From: DAINRZ01 sp964634885
GTDB lineage: Bacteria > Bacteroidota > Ignavibacteria > Kapaibacteriales > UBA2268
DNA length: 64,000 bases
Direction of reading: 5' to 3'
Assembly (NCBI GenBank): GCA_964634885.1
Contig: CAZWLN010000013.1
Span: forward strand, 33,386-97,385
The notes under the pieces are model-generated. The model searched no databases, had not been told where the DNA came from, and worked only from the letters and a program-made list of their open reading frames with translations. Position numbers and translations under genes: made by a program. Positions 25,291-33,146 of the stretch are shown here, piece by piece (the stretch's first letter is position 1; every line of letters starts with the position of its first letter).

Positions 25291-27852
25291 TTATTTTGTT
25301 GCCCATGCGCAGAGGTAAAGTTCTGCGGGATTGACCATCAGGTTGTGCTTAGGCAGCACCCTCACAGTAAATCCCTGTTTCCCGTTGTCCGGACAGTTAT
25401 ATGTCCCTTCGTAAAAATGCTGGTTATTGGCGGACCTGACTAACTTCAAGGTCTCAACTCCGGTGTCGATCAACTCATCGAAAGCATCGATTGATCCGTA
25501 GAACACCTGGACGATGACATCTTCGGGCTTAAGCTTGCCGAGATGGACCGTAGCCTTGACAGAGACCGGCTTGTCGAGCCTGAAGACAGAGTCTTCCCTG
25601 ATGGACGTATCCAGTACTTCCACGCTCCCCCACTCAGCCCTGATCCTCTCTTTCCATTTTGTCAGTTCGGTAGCTTTGACCCCGTTCCTGGACGACAGGT
25701 TCCTGAAATTGGTGAATGAAGGGATATAGAACTCGTTCGTATATTCCTTTACCATCCTTGTGGTCGAGAACATTGGAGCTATCGTCTTGATGGTGTTCTT
25801 CATCATGATGAGCCATTTTTCGGGAATGCGGCTTGTATTGCTCCTGTCGTAGAAAGTCGGGATGATGAGCTTTTCGAGGGTATTGTACAGTTCGCCCGAC
25901 TCGATGATGTCCTGCTCTTTCTGGTTCTGGTATTCCTCACCCTGGCCGATGGCAAAGCCGTTGGTGCCGTCGTAAGCTTCGTCCCACCATCCGTCGAGGA
26001 TGCTGAAGTTAAGAGTCCCGTTGAGGGCAGCTTTCATGCCGCTGGTACCGCTGGCCTCAAGCGGCCTTACAGGTGTGTTGAGCCATACGTCGCAGCCTTT
26101 CACAAGGAAGCGCGAGATGACCATGTCGTAGTCCTCGAGGAACACGACGTGGTTTTCGAGGCCGTAGTCGCGAACTTTCTGGATTATCGACTGGATTACC
26201 TCCTTGCCGGCGGTGTCGTGGGGATGGGCTTTGCCGGCGATGAGTACCTGCACCGGCCTGTCTTCGGATGTTAACAGCCTCTTCAGGCGTTCCATGTCCG
26301 AGAACAGGAGCATTGCCCTCTTGTATGTAGCGAAACGGCGGGCAAAACCGATGGTCAGCGCATCGGGATTGAGGTATTCATTGATCTTCGTTACCTGGTC
26401 GGGAGTGAGATAGCCTTTCTGTTTCTTCTTCAGGTATTCCCGTGCAAAAAGTACGAGCCTGACACGGCGTCTCTGTTTCTCCCTCCACATCTCTTCGTTG
26501 GGAATGGTGTCAATCTTACTCCAGACTTCGTGGTTGTCGGTTTCGGTTTTCCACCTCGGCGACAGGTACCTGTCGAACAGGTCCGAGAGCTCCCGGGCTA
26601 CCCATGTCATCGTATGTATGCCGTTTGTGACGTACTTGATCGGCACTTCGTCCACGGGGAAACACTTCCAGATGTTGCTCCACATGTTGCGTGCCACCTT
26701 GCCGTGAAGTTTGCTGACTGCATTGTGATAGGAAGTGAGTTTCAGCCCCAGTACCGTCATTGAAAATCCTTCGTTGGGATTGTAGCCTTTTTCCTGGCCG
26801 TAGCCGATGAATTCTTCTTTTGTCAGGCCCAATTGTTCGATATAGCTCCCGAAATAGTTTTCTATCCTGTCCTGCCTGAAAACTTCATTGCCGGCGGGGA
26901 CAGGAGTGTGAGTAGTGAACAGGGCACTCGACTTAGTGATTTCCTTAGCAGAACGGTAATCGATGTTGTACTTCTCCATGAAGAGCCTTGTCCTTTCGAT
27001 GAGGGCAAAACCGGCATGGCCTTCGTTGATGTGAATGACATCCGGTTCGATGTCCATGGCTTTCAGGGCGCGGATGCCGCCGATGCCGAGAACCATCTCC
27101 TGCTGGATGCGGGTTTCCCTTGTACCGCCGTATAATTGGTCGGTAATGTCCCGGTATTCTTCGATCTCGTTGAGTTCAAAATTGGTGTCGAGCAAGTAAA
27201 GCGGCACCCTGCCGATCTGCAGCTTCCAAACCTGTATGAACGCTTTGCCGTAGGGCAGTTCCACTTCCACGACAATCCTGTCGCCGTTCTTGTCTTTCAT
27301 CAGTATCAGGGGCATGGTATAGAAATCGTTGTACAGATAGAGTTCGTTCTGCCAGCCGTGTTGAGTCAGGTGCTGGCGGAAATAGCCCTGTTGGTACAGA
27401 AGGCCGATTCCTACGAGAGGAAGACCCAGGTCGCTGGCCGATTTCAGGTGGTCGCCCGAAAGTATTCCCAGGCCGCCGGAGTAGTTGGGGAAGCTCTCGT
27501 TAATGCCGTATTCCGTACTGAAATAGGCAATGGTACCGTGGCTTTTCTTTCCCATTACATTGTCGAACCATGTCGTTGACTTCATGTATTCGTCGAATTT
27601 GCCGTAAATATAGTCGAGGAAACTTATGAAATCCGACTGTTCGGACAATTCGACAAGCCTCTGGTTCGATACTTTATTCAACAACCTTACAGGGTTGTGA
27701 TTGACTTCATTCCACATATTCCTGTCGATGCGCAGGAAGAGTTCTTTTGCGTCGGAGTTCCAGCACCACCAGTAATTGTAAGCCAATTCCTTCAGTGTCT
27801 CAATCCTCTGCGGCAGGTGCGCGCTGACAATAAAGCTGTGAACAGGTTTCAT
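25291..27852 (-). CDS. glgP: Alpha-glucan (glycogen/maltodextrin) phosphorylase
   Basis: 853 residues, GT35 family. It releases glucose-1-phosphate from glycogen or maltodextrins in the cytoplasm. It starts like the bacterial/archaeal alpha-glucan phosphorylase group (LKELAYNYWWCWNSDAKELF). It has FSTEYGINESFPNYSGGLGILSGDH (shown here as FSTEYGINES and SGGLGILSGDH) and HINEGHAGFALIER. The pyridoxal-phosphate-binding lysine region is RPLEASGTSGMKAALNG. No regulatory N-terminal extension of the animal/E. coli kind is seen. The last 90 residues form a beta domain. It is co-oriented with the UPF0316 gene 13 bp downstream. No other glycogen gene is in the window. Confidence 0.93.
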   Translation of the reverse strand: MKPVHSFIVSAHLPQRIETLKELAYNYWWCWNSDAKELFLRIDRNMWNEVNHNPVRLLNKVSNQRLVELSEQSDFISFLDYIYGKFDEYMKSTTWFDNVMGKKSHGTIAYFSTEYGINESFPNYSGGLGILSGDHLKSASDLGLPLVGIGLLYQQGYFRQHLTQHGWQNELYLYNDFYTMPLILMKDKNGDRIVVEVELPYGKAFIQVWKLQIGRVPLYLLDTNFELNEIEEYRDITDQLYGGTRETRIQQEMVLGIGGIRALKAMDIEPDVIHINEGHAGFALIERTRLFMEKYNIDYRSAKEITKSSALFTTHTPVPAGNEVFRQDRIENYFGSYIEQLGLTKEEFIGYGQEKGYNPNEGFSMTVLGLKLTSYHNAVSKLHGKVARNMWSNIWKCFPVDEVPIKYVTNGIHTMTWVARELSDLFDRYLSPRWKTETDNHEVWSKIDTIPNEEMWREKQRRRVRLVLFAREYLKKKQKGYLTPDQVTKINEYLNPDALTIGFARRFATYKRAMLLFSDMERLKRLLTSEDRPVQVLIAGKAHPHDTAGKEVIQSIIQKVRDYGLENHVVFLEDYDMVISRFLVKGCDVWLNTPVRPLEASGTSGMKAALNGTLNFSILDGWWDEAYDGTNGFAIGQGEEYQNQKEQDIIESGELYNTLEKLIIPTFYDRSNTSRIPEKWLIMMKNTIKTIAPMFSTTRMVKEYTNEFYIPSFTNFRNLSSRNGVKATELTKWKERIRAEWGSVEVLDTSIREDSVFRLDKPVSVKATVHLGKLKPEDVIVQVFYGSIDAFDELIDTGVETLKLVRSANNQHFYEGTYNCPDNGKQGFTVRVLPKHNLMVNPAELYLCAWATK

Positions 27853-27921
27853 ATTGTAATTTCTCCAATATTTTTAAATACCTTCAGATTTTCAATTTAA
27901 GGATTTTTTATAAATAAAATT

Positions 27922-27929
27922 TAATTTTG
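27922..27929 (+). promoter_or_regulatory. Bacteroidota-type -7 element upstream of tsaC/sua5
   Basis: TAATTTTG matches TAnnTTTG, 52 bp before the ATG. Confidence 0.3.
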
Positions 27930-27980
27930 TTCGATAATTAACGGGTATTAAAGGGTTAATTTTAATAAACAATAAAATTT

Positions 27981-28643
27981 ATGACAGAGACAAAGATACT
28001 GGACAGAAGCAGCAACAGGGAAGAGATAATCGACACTGCCGTCGGAGTGCTCGGACGAGGCGGAACCATCGTCTATCCCACCGAGACCGTTTACGGCATC
28101 GGCGCTTCGCTGTACAATACCAAAGCCGTCAAGGAAATATACAGGATAAAATCGAGGACTTTCAATCTGCCTCTGACAGCCAATGTTGCCTCCATCGAAC
28201 AGGTTTACGACATTGCTGTAAACATTCCCGATGATTTCCACATCCTGGCACAACGATTCCTGCCCGGCCCCCTGACGATAATACTCGAAAAGAGCAGGTC
28301 CGTATCCGACATTGTCACTTCTGGCATGTTGACTGTCGGTGTAAGGATGCCCGATCATGAACTGTTTCTCGACATTCTCGAAGCTTTTGACCTGCCGGTA
28401 GCCGGCACATCCGCCAACATATCGGGCAGGGGCTCAATCGTCGGAGTTGAAAAGCTGAAGGAAGAGTTTAACGGCAAGGTGGACCTGATCATCGACGACG
28501 GAGTATGCAGGATCGGCACCGAATCGACAATTATATCCCTTGTGGACAAGCTACCGGAGATCATCAGGGCAGGAGCCGTCAGCGCCGAAGACATAGAATT
28601 GTGCCTCAGGAAAAAAATTGTCTTCAGAAAAAGCATATTTTGA
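27981..28643 (+). CDS. tsaC: L-threonylcarbamoyladenylate synthase (Sua5/TsaC/YrdC)
   Basis: 220 residues, a single YrdC domain. It makes threonylcarbamoyl-AMP from threonine, bicarbonate and ATP for the tRNA modification t6A37. Visible are LGRGGTIVYPTETVYGIGA near the start, KEIYRIKSRTFNLPLTANV (KxR nucleotide-binding pattern), RFLPGPLTIILEKS, VGVRMPDHELF, AGTSANISGRG and STIISLVDKLPEIIRAGAVS at the end. There is no C-terminal Sua5 domain, so it is the short TsaC type. It is the first of three plus-strand genes with HPr and EI, though the 83-bp gap with its own promoter-like motif suggests separate transcription. Confidence 0.93.
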   Translation: MTETKILDRSSNREEIIDTAVGVLGRGGTIVYPTETVYGIGASLYNTKAVKEIYRIKSRTFNLPLTANVASIEQVYDIAVNIPDDFHILAQRFLPGPLTIILEKSRSVSDIVTSGMLTVGVRMPDHELFLDILEAFDLPVAGTSANISGRGSIVGVEKLKEEFNGKVDLIIDDGVCRIGTESTIISLVDKLPEIIRAGAVSAEDIELCLRKKIVFRKSIF

Positions 28644-28654
28644 ACTTTTAATTT

Positions 28655-28662
28655 TATATTTG
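28655..28662 (+). promoter_or_regulatory. Bacteroidota-type -7 element upstream of ptsH
   Basis: TATATTTG, 65 bp before the ptsH ATG. The best TTTG upstream is too close (12 bp), so only the -7 core is supported. Confidence 0.3.
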
Positions 28663-28726
28663 TAAATAATTGAAAATTGGTTAATTCGTTATAATGTTTT
28701 TTTTAAGAGATTGATGAAATTAGAGA

Positions 28727-28993
28727 ATGGTAGAACAGGAAGTAACAGTGAAGAACAGGTCCGGGATTCACACCAGGCCGGCAGCAGCGATTGTTAAACT
28801 TGCGGCTAAGTTTAAGTCAGAGATATATTTAGTGAGGGACGGTTTCCAGATTAATGCAAAAAGTATTATCGGCGTGATGACGCTGGCTGCCGAACAGGGA
28901 TCAAAACTGATAATCCGCCTCGAAGGCGAAGATGAAGAAGAAGGAATGAGACAATTGGCCGATTTGTTCGCCGCAGGCTTCGGCGAAACTTAA
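28727..28993 (+). CDS. ptsH: Phosphocarrier protein HPr
   Basis: 88 residues. The active-site loop NRSGIHTRPAA places the phosphoryl-accepting residue at His15. The regulatory serine site QINAKSIIGVM places Ser at 46, the same positions as in well-studied HPr proteins. It takes phosphate from EI (next gene, 26 bp downstream) and passes it to EIIA proteins. No EII component or HPr kinase is present in the window. The conserved Ser46 suggests that regulation by an HPr kinase may exist elsewhere in the genome. Confidence 0.95.
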   Translation: MVEQEVTVKNRSGIHTRPAAAIVKLAAKFKSEIYLVRDGFQINAKSIIGVMTLAAEQGSKLIIRLEGEDEEEGMRQLADLFAAGFGET

Positions 28994-29019
28994 TTTAAAC
29001 TTCCATTTTGGGGCTGTAT

Positions 29020-30792
29020 ATGCAGGAATACAATGATACACAGATTCAGGATACCGACAACTTAGACAGTGATTACACCGAAGGTAAGATCGACCTGGTT
29101 GTCAGGGGCATCCCCTCCTCGCCCGGGCTTGCATACGGGAAAGCCAGGGTACTGGTACAGGATCCCATCATCGCTCCGACCAAGCCCCTGTCCAAATCAA
29201 AGATACCCAAGGAGATCGAGCGTTTTGACTCCGCAATCAAAGAATTGATCAAGGAATTCCTCAGCGTCCTGAACAAAGTTGACAGCGATGCGAAAAATAT
29301 TACTGCCGTTCTCGAAACGAACCTTTTCGTCCTGTCGGATGAAGTGTTGCTCGATGCGATCAGGAGCAGGATCGCCGACGGTTACACGGCCGAAAGCTCG
29401 GTAATGCAGGAATTCGACGAGCAGATCCAGCAGTTAAAGAAAGCGAAAGACTCGCTGCTGCGCGAAAGGGCCATCGACCTCGACAACATCAAGTACAAGC
29501 TGCTTTCAGTGTTGAAGAATAAACGAATCGACTTCTCTTCGTTCAGGGATACCATTGTCGTCGCCAATTCTGTCAACGCTTCCGACATTGTGAATTTCAA
29601 GGACGCAGGAGTTTACGGTATTATCACGGAAGTGGGCGGCATCTCTTCGCACAGTTCCATAATGGCGAGGAACTTCGAGATACCGGAGATCATCGGCGTT
29701 AAGAATGCCACCCAGATCATCAGCGACGGAGCGGAGATAATACTCGACGGATACACCGGGGCCTTAATCCTGAATCCTGTGGAACACCGGATAGAGAATT
29801 ACAAGGAGAAGAAGCAGAGGGAAGAAGAACACCGCAGGCAGCTCGGCGACATCGTCAAGCTTCCGTCGGAGACGAAAGACGGGAAGAAGATTACCCTGAT
29901 GGCAAACATCGACTTTCCGGAGGACGTCAGTACAGCAATACTCGCCGGCTCCGAGGGCATCGGCCTCGTAAGGACCGAGAACCTTGTAATGAAACTGGGC
30001 TATTACCCCTCCGAAGAAGAACAGTATGACTGGTACATCTCCATCGCCGAGAGAGCCTATCCCCGCCCCGTAACCATCAGGACCTTCGACGTCGGCAACG
30101 ACAAGTTCTCCGAAGGCGTAGCAGTCCAGGAAGTAAACCCCGCACTGGGTTTCAGGGGCATACGTTTCCTGCTGAAACGCGAAGATATCTTCAAATCGCA
30201 GTTACGGGCCATTCTCAGAGCCTCGAAGACGAAGAACGTCAAGCTGATGATACCGATGATTACCTACCTGGGCGAGCTGCTGTTCACTCTTAAGCTGATA
30301 AATAAATGCAAGATTGAACTGGGACGCGAAGACTTTGAATTCGACAAGAAGCTGCAGATCGGCGCCATGATCGAGACGCCCGCCGCCGCCCTCATGTCCG
30401 AGAAACTGGCCCAGTATGTCAATTTCTTCAGCATCGGCACCAACGACCTGACACAATATACCCTGGCAGCCGACAGGACAAACGAACTTGTCGTGGATTA
30501 CTACAACACCTTCCACCCCGGCGTCCTGAAACTTATCAAAATGACAGTTGACGGCGCTGCAAAAAGCAACATAGGCGTCAGCATCTGCGGCGAAATCGCA
30601 GGACATGCGGCAGCAACATCGTTGTTGATAGGCCTCGGCATTCACGAGTTCTCGGCAAGCCCCTCGGTGCTGCCCGAGCTGAAGAACAGGATACGCTCCA
30701 TCGACTCCAATGACTCCCTCGCACTTGCCGACGACGTCCTCAAGCTGACAAGCTACAGCAAGATCATGCGCAGATTAGAGAAAGAGAATTAA
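29020..30792 (+). CDS. ptsI: Phosphoenolpyruvate-protein phosphotransferase (EI)
   Basis: 590 residues from the ATG at 29020; a TTG four codons upstream (29008) is also possible. An extra acidic N-terminus of about 24 residues precedes the EI start (VVRGIPSSPGLAYGKARV). The phosphohistidine site is in GGISSHSSIMARNFEIP. The PEP-utilising barrel has MANIDFPEDV, GSEGIGLVRTENLVM, PALGFRGIRF and FFSIGTNDLTQYTLAADR, and the catalytic Cys is in GVSICGEIAGHA. EI phosphorylates HPr using phosphoenolpyruvate. It forms an operon with ptsH. Without EII genes nearby the pair may serve a regulatory PTS. Confidence 0.94.
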   Translation: MQEYNDTQIQDTDNLDSDYTEGKIDLVVRGIPSSPGLAYGKARVLVQDPIIAPTKPLSKSKIPKEIERFDSAIKELIKEFLSVLNKVDSDAKNITAVLETNLFVLSDEVLLDAIRSRIADGYTAESSVMQEFDEQIQQLKKAKDSLLRERAIDLDNIKYKLLSVLKNKRIDFSSFRDTIVVANSVNASDIVNFKDAGVYGIITEVGGISSHSSIMARNFEIPEIIGVKNATQIISDGAEIILDGYTGALILNPVEHRIENYKEKKQREEEHRRQLGDIVKLPSETKDGKKITLMANIDFPEDVSTAILAGSEGIGLVRTENLVMKLGYYPSEEEQYDWYISIAERAYPRPVTIRTFDVGNDKFSEGVAVQEVNPALGFRGIRFLLKREDIFKSQLRAILRASKTKNVKLMIPMITYLGELLFTLKLINKCKIELGREDFEFDKKLQIGAMIETPAAALMSEKLAQYVNFFSIGTNDLTQYTLAADRTNELVVDYYNTFHPGVLKLIKMTVDGAAKSNIGVSICGEIAGHAAATSLLIGLGIHEFSASPSVLPELKNRIRSIDSNDSLALADDVLKLTSYSKIMRRLEKEN

Positions 30793-30811
30793 GAGTCAGC
30801 CCGTGGGCCTT

Positions 30812-30836
30812 CTTGTTAGAGGAGGAACGGGATTTG
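30812..30836. repeat. Direct repeat, left flank of the DUF559 gene
   Basis: A 25-bp copy beginning CTTGTTAGAGG and ending CGGGATTTG. It matches the copy at 31303-31327 at 23 of 25 positions, in the same orientation. Confidence 0.65.
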
Positions 30837-30907
30837 AGCGTTTTTATATCTACATTTTTTCCTTAACCTCCGGTAAAGAGGTGACTGCGTCAACAGCCGG
30901 GGTGTGT

Positions 30908-31276
30908 TCAGCATTTCTCGAAATCATTTATATAAGCCTTAATAATCTCAATCACTTTTTCTATGTTGCCCAACACTTCATCATCAGTAAAACGTAGTAT
31001 TTGGAAACTGTTGTCTTTGGCATATTCATCCTTATCACGGTCATTCCGTTTTACGTCTTCATCTTCATGTGAGATTCCGTCAACTTCGATTACGAGCTTT
31101 AACTTATTGCAGTAGAAATCATAGATAAAATTGCCGAAAGGTTTCTGCCTGTGGAAATCATAATTGAAAACGGATTTGCCTTTCAGTACGAACCAAAGGG
31201 CTTTCTCGGCATGGGTTTGATGGTTGCGCAGGTCCGTTGCCAATTCTTTCAGGTTAGGATTGTAATATACTCTCAC
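30908..31276 (-). CDS. DUF559 endonuclease-like protein
   Basis: 122 residues, a complete DUF559 domain. This family belongs to the PD-(D/E)XK nuclease superfamily and is related to Vsr. The sequence shows TDLRNHQTHAEKALWFVLKGK, then FHRQKPFGNFIYDFYCNKLKLVIEVDG (shown only as landmarks FHRQKPFGNFIYDFYC and LVIEVDG). These supply the catalytic-type Asp and the ExD of VIEVDG. HEDEDVKRNDRDKDEYAKD follows, then the family end FQILRFTDDEVLGNIEKVIE. The gene is flanked by 25-bp direct repeats. Just inside them, a 9-bp GGGGTGTGT occurs in opposite orientation near 30899 and 31286, as if the gene were a cassette in a repeat. The biological role of DUF559 proteins is not established. Confidence 0.85.
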   Translation of the reverse strand: MRVYYNPNLKELATDLRNHQTHAEKALWFVLKGKSVFNYDFHRQKPFGNFIYDFYCNKLKLVIEVDGISHEDEDVKRNDRDKDEYAKDNSFQILRFTDDEVLGNIEKVIEIIKAYINDFEKC

Positions 31277-31302
31277 AGTTTTTTACACACCCCCTGCCAC
31301 CT

Positions 31303-31327
31303 CTTGTTAGAGGGGGAGCGGGATTTG
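31303..31327. repeat. Direct repeat, right flank of the DUF559 gene
   Basis: Second copy of the 25-bp CTTGTTAGAGG...CGGGATTTG element, preceded by CACCCCCTGCCACCT. The preceding part links it to the CCTGCC-containing hairpin family elsewhere in the window. Confidence 0.65.
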
Positions 31328-31354
31328 CATATCATATTTAGATTCCAGTATATT

Positions 31355-32644
31355 TCATTTTTCTTGATTATAAATTAATAGAAAATTTTTACCGTTTTCT
31401 GATAAATAGTATCCTTCTTCTTTTTTCCCTTTTAATTGTCTTTTTAAAACTAAATCATAAAGAAAAAGTTTGGGGGCGATTTCAAGATATTCAAAATTCT
31501 CAAAAATACCATAACTATCATAATGATATACACCTGCAATAAATTCTTTATGATATTTAATAAAATAATCAAATAGTGAACTATTATTAATCATTATTTT
31601 TTGTAAATTCTCTTTTAATTCATTATAACTGAATTTTTCATGAACTTTAAATTTATTTTTATTCTGTATTTTATAACCTTGGATTTCTATTTTCAATTTT
31701 TCTATTTCTTCTTCTAATTTATTTACTTTTGCTTTCTCTTCATCATTTATTATATTTTCATTGCAAGAAATCCAGCCAGTTAATTTATTATTACTTTCAA
31801 TATCTCGAATAGATTGATGAATACTTATTTTAATGTCTTTTATATCTTCAAAAAAATGACACACTTTACTGGTTACTACATTTTTAAATTTATCATATTT
31901 TTTCTTATTTGCTTCTTCTTGACTACTCTCGGAAATATTAGATTTTATTATTTTTTCCTTCATTACTATGGCAAACAATGGCATTTTTTTATCAACTGCA
32001 TAATTATACTCAATTTCAGTATAACTTAAACCAGAATTAGGCTCAATTGAACCATATCTTCTACCTAAAATTAGCATATATATATCAGATTCATCAATCC
32101 ATTTTTTGATTGTATCAAGTTGCGATATATTACCTGCAGAAAATAGTTCCATACCAGCTGGGATATGGTGTGCTTCTAATATTGCCTCTACAGCAGCTTG
32201 TCTTTCTTCTTTTAAATCGGTATAAGTTGAAGAAACAAAAATTTGATATTTCTTTTTCATTGATAATTCTTTATTGGAAGCGAATGGTTTTATATCTTCT
32301 GGAATTACTTTTTCATTTTGATCAATCCCTTGTCTTTCGTATTCCTTTATTACTTTTATTCCATATCTACTGGCTATGTATTCTTCAATTTGAGAAATTA
32401 AAATATCGTTTGTTCTTCTTGTATAAGGTAATCCAAAATGTTTATTTATTGAACTTAATATTTTTTTATTTGAGTTATAAAGAATTAGATGTAAATCGTT
32501 TAATCCATTTTTTTGAATAATTGCCTCCTTAAGTGTATTAATTTTCATTCTGTTCACATTTTTAATATCCAGATTTAATGCCAAATCCTGAAGATCAACT
32601 CTGTAACAGTTTTTTAAAGCACTTAATATTATTTCTTTATTCAT
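31355..32644 (-). CDS. DUF4062 (TIR-like) protein, possible defence effector
   Basis: 429 residues from the ATG at 32644, which has GGAG 8 nt upstream; upstream in-frame starts up to 32677 are less likely. Residues 1-95 look like two small helical modules (YRVDLQDLALNLDI and NTLKEAIIQKN, SAP/Rho-N-like). A DUF4062 domain follows (about 125-225): KYQIFVSSTYTDLKEERQA, HIPAGMELFSAG, WIDESDIYMLILGRRYGS, SYTEIEYNYAV. DUF4062 is related to TIR/SLOG-like Rossmann folds and in larger proteins sits before NACHT domains. A coiled coil (about 305-335, KVNKLEEEIEKLKIEIQGY) and a winged-helix-like C-terminus follow. The gene is far more AT-rich than its neighbours, which suggests transfer. An antiphage or signalling role is inference. 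Confidence 0.75.
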   Translation of the reverse strand: MNKEIILSALKNCYRVDLQDLALNLDIKNVNRMKINTLKEAIIQKNGLNDLHLILYNSNKKILSSINKHFGLPYTRRTNDILISQIEEYIASRYGIKVIKEYERQGIDQNEKVIPEDIKPFASNKELSMKKKYQIFVSSTYTDLKEERQAAVEAILEAHHIPAGMELFSAGNISQLDTIKKWIDESDIYMLILGRRYGSIEPNSGLSYTEIEYNYAVDKKMPLFAIVMKEKIIKSNISESSQEEANKKKYDKFKNVVTSKVCHFFEDIKDIKISIHQSIRDIESNNKLTGWISCNENIINDEEKAKVNKLEEEIEKLKIEIQGYKIQNKNKFKVHEKFSYNELKENLQKIMINNSSLFDYFIKYHKEFIAGVYHYDSYGIFENFEYLEIAPKLFLYDLVLKRQLKGKKEEGYYLSENGKNFLLIYNQEK

Positions 32645-32680
32645 TTGTAACTCCATATTATTGAAAACAATTATCATCCC

Positions 32681-32884
32681 TCAATATTCATCATCCAATG
32701 AACAATAGCTCCCTTGTTTTTTATTATAGACTGTTTTATTATATGTAATGATCTTTGATTTTTGTATTTGTATTAATTTTTCTATTAATAAAAAAGAAAG
32801 GTCAAGTAAGTCTGATTCGAAGTAAATACTACGTTCAAATTTCAAATTACCACCGATAATCACTCTTTTCATCGAATCATTCAA
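32681..32884 (-). CDS. Small hypothetical protein upstream of the DUF4062 gene
   Basis: 67 residues (63 if the ATG at 32872, MKRVIIGGN, is used). It starts with a short beta-like strand, has a hydrophobic helix (DLLDLSFLLIEKLIQIQ) and ends in a polar tail (GSYCSLDDEY). It is not recognised. It has the same strand and the same AT-rich composition as the DUF4062 gene 36 bp downstream, so co-transcription is plausible. An inverted repeat lies just upstream. It could be a small partner of the DUF4062 protein or a chance ORF. Confidence 0.4.
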   Translation of the reverse strand: MNDSMKRVIIGGNLKFERSIYFESDLLDLSFLLIEKLIQIQKSKIITYNKTVYNKKQGSYCSLDDEY

Positions 32885-32896
32885 GCTGTTAGTAAT

Positions 32897-32931
32897 CTTA
32901 CCGTTTACAATATATAAAAATTTTCGGTAAG
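32897..32931 (-). promoter_or_regulatory. Inverted repeat upstream of the small ORF / DUF4062 unit
   Basis: CTTACCG (32897-32903) and CGGTAAG (32925-32931) form perfect 7-bp arms separated by 21 bp of AT-rich sequence (two helical turns). The site lies 12 bp upstream of the small ORF, so it is placed like an operator. Confidence 0.4.
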
Positions 32932-32973
32932 TTGTACTTGAATAAGATTTTTTTTCCGGATTCCCGGAGAATA

Positions 32974-33004
32974 GATGGACTCCACCTGCGAGGTGGAGTC
33001 CATC
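32974..33004. repeat. Perfect hairpin, 14-bp arms, 3-nt loop
   Basis: GATGGACTCCACCT (32974-32987), loop GCG, then AGGTGGAGTCCATC (32991-33004). It is flanked by TTCCGGATTCCCGGA and CTTCCGGAACGAAG. There is no T-tract, so it is a repetitive palindrome rather than a terminator. Confidence 0.75.
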
Positions 33005-33049
33005 TCAAAGCTTCCGGAACGAAGTAGATTGTTTCTTTCTCTATCCGAC

Positions 33050-33140
33050 CCACGCCATAAATGACGTGGCTATTGGGAGAGAAAAAAGCCCCTGCGGGGC
33101 TGGGACTTTACGAACTACAATCATGCCACCCCGTCGGGGT
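33050..33140. repeat. Cluster of three further short hairpins
   Basis: CCACG/CGTGG (33050-33054, 33065-33069) with a 10-nt loop; AGCCCC-TGC-GGGGCT (33087-33101); ACCCC-GTC-GGGGT (33128-33140). Together with the 14-bp hairpin to the left they form a run of compact palindromes. Confidence 0.6.
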
Positions 33141-33146
33141 TCTCAT

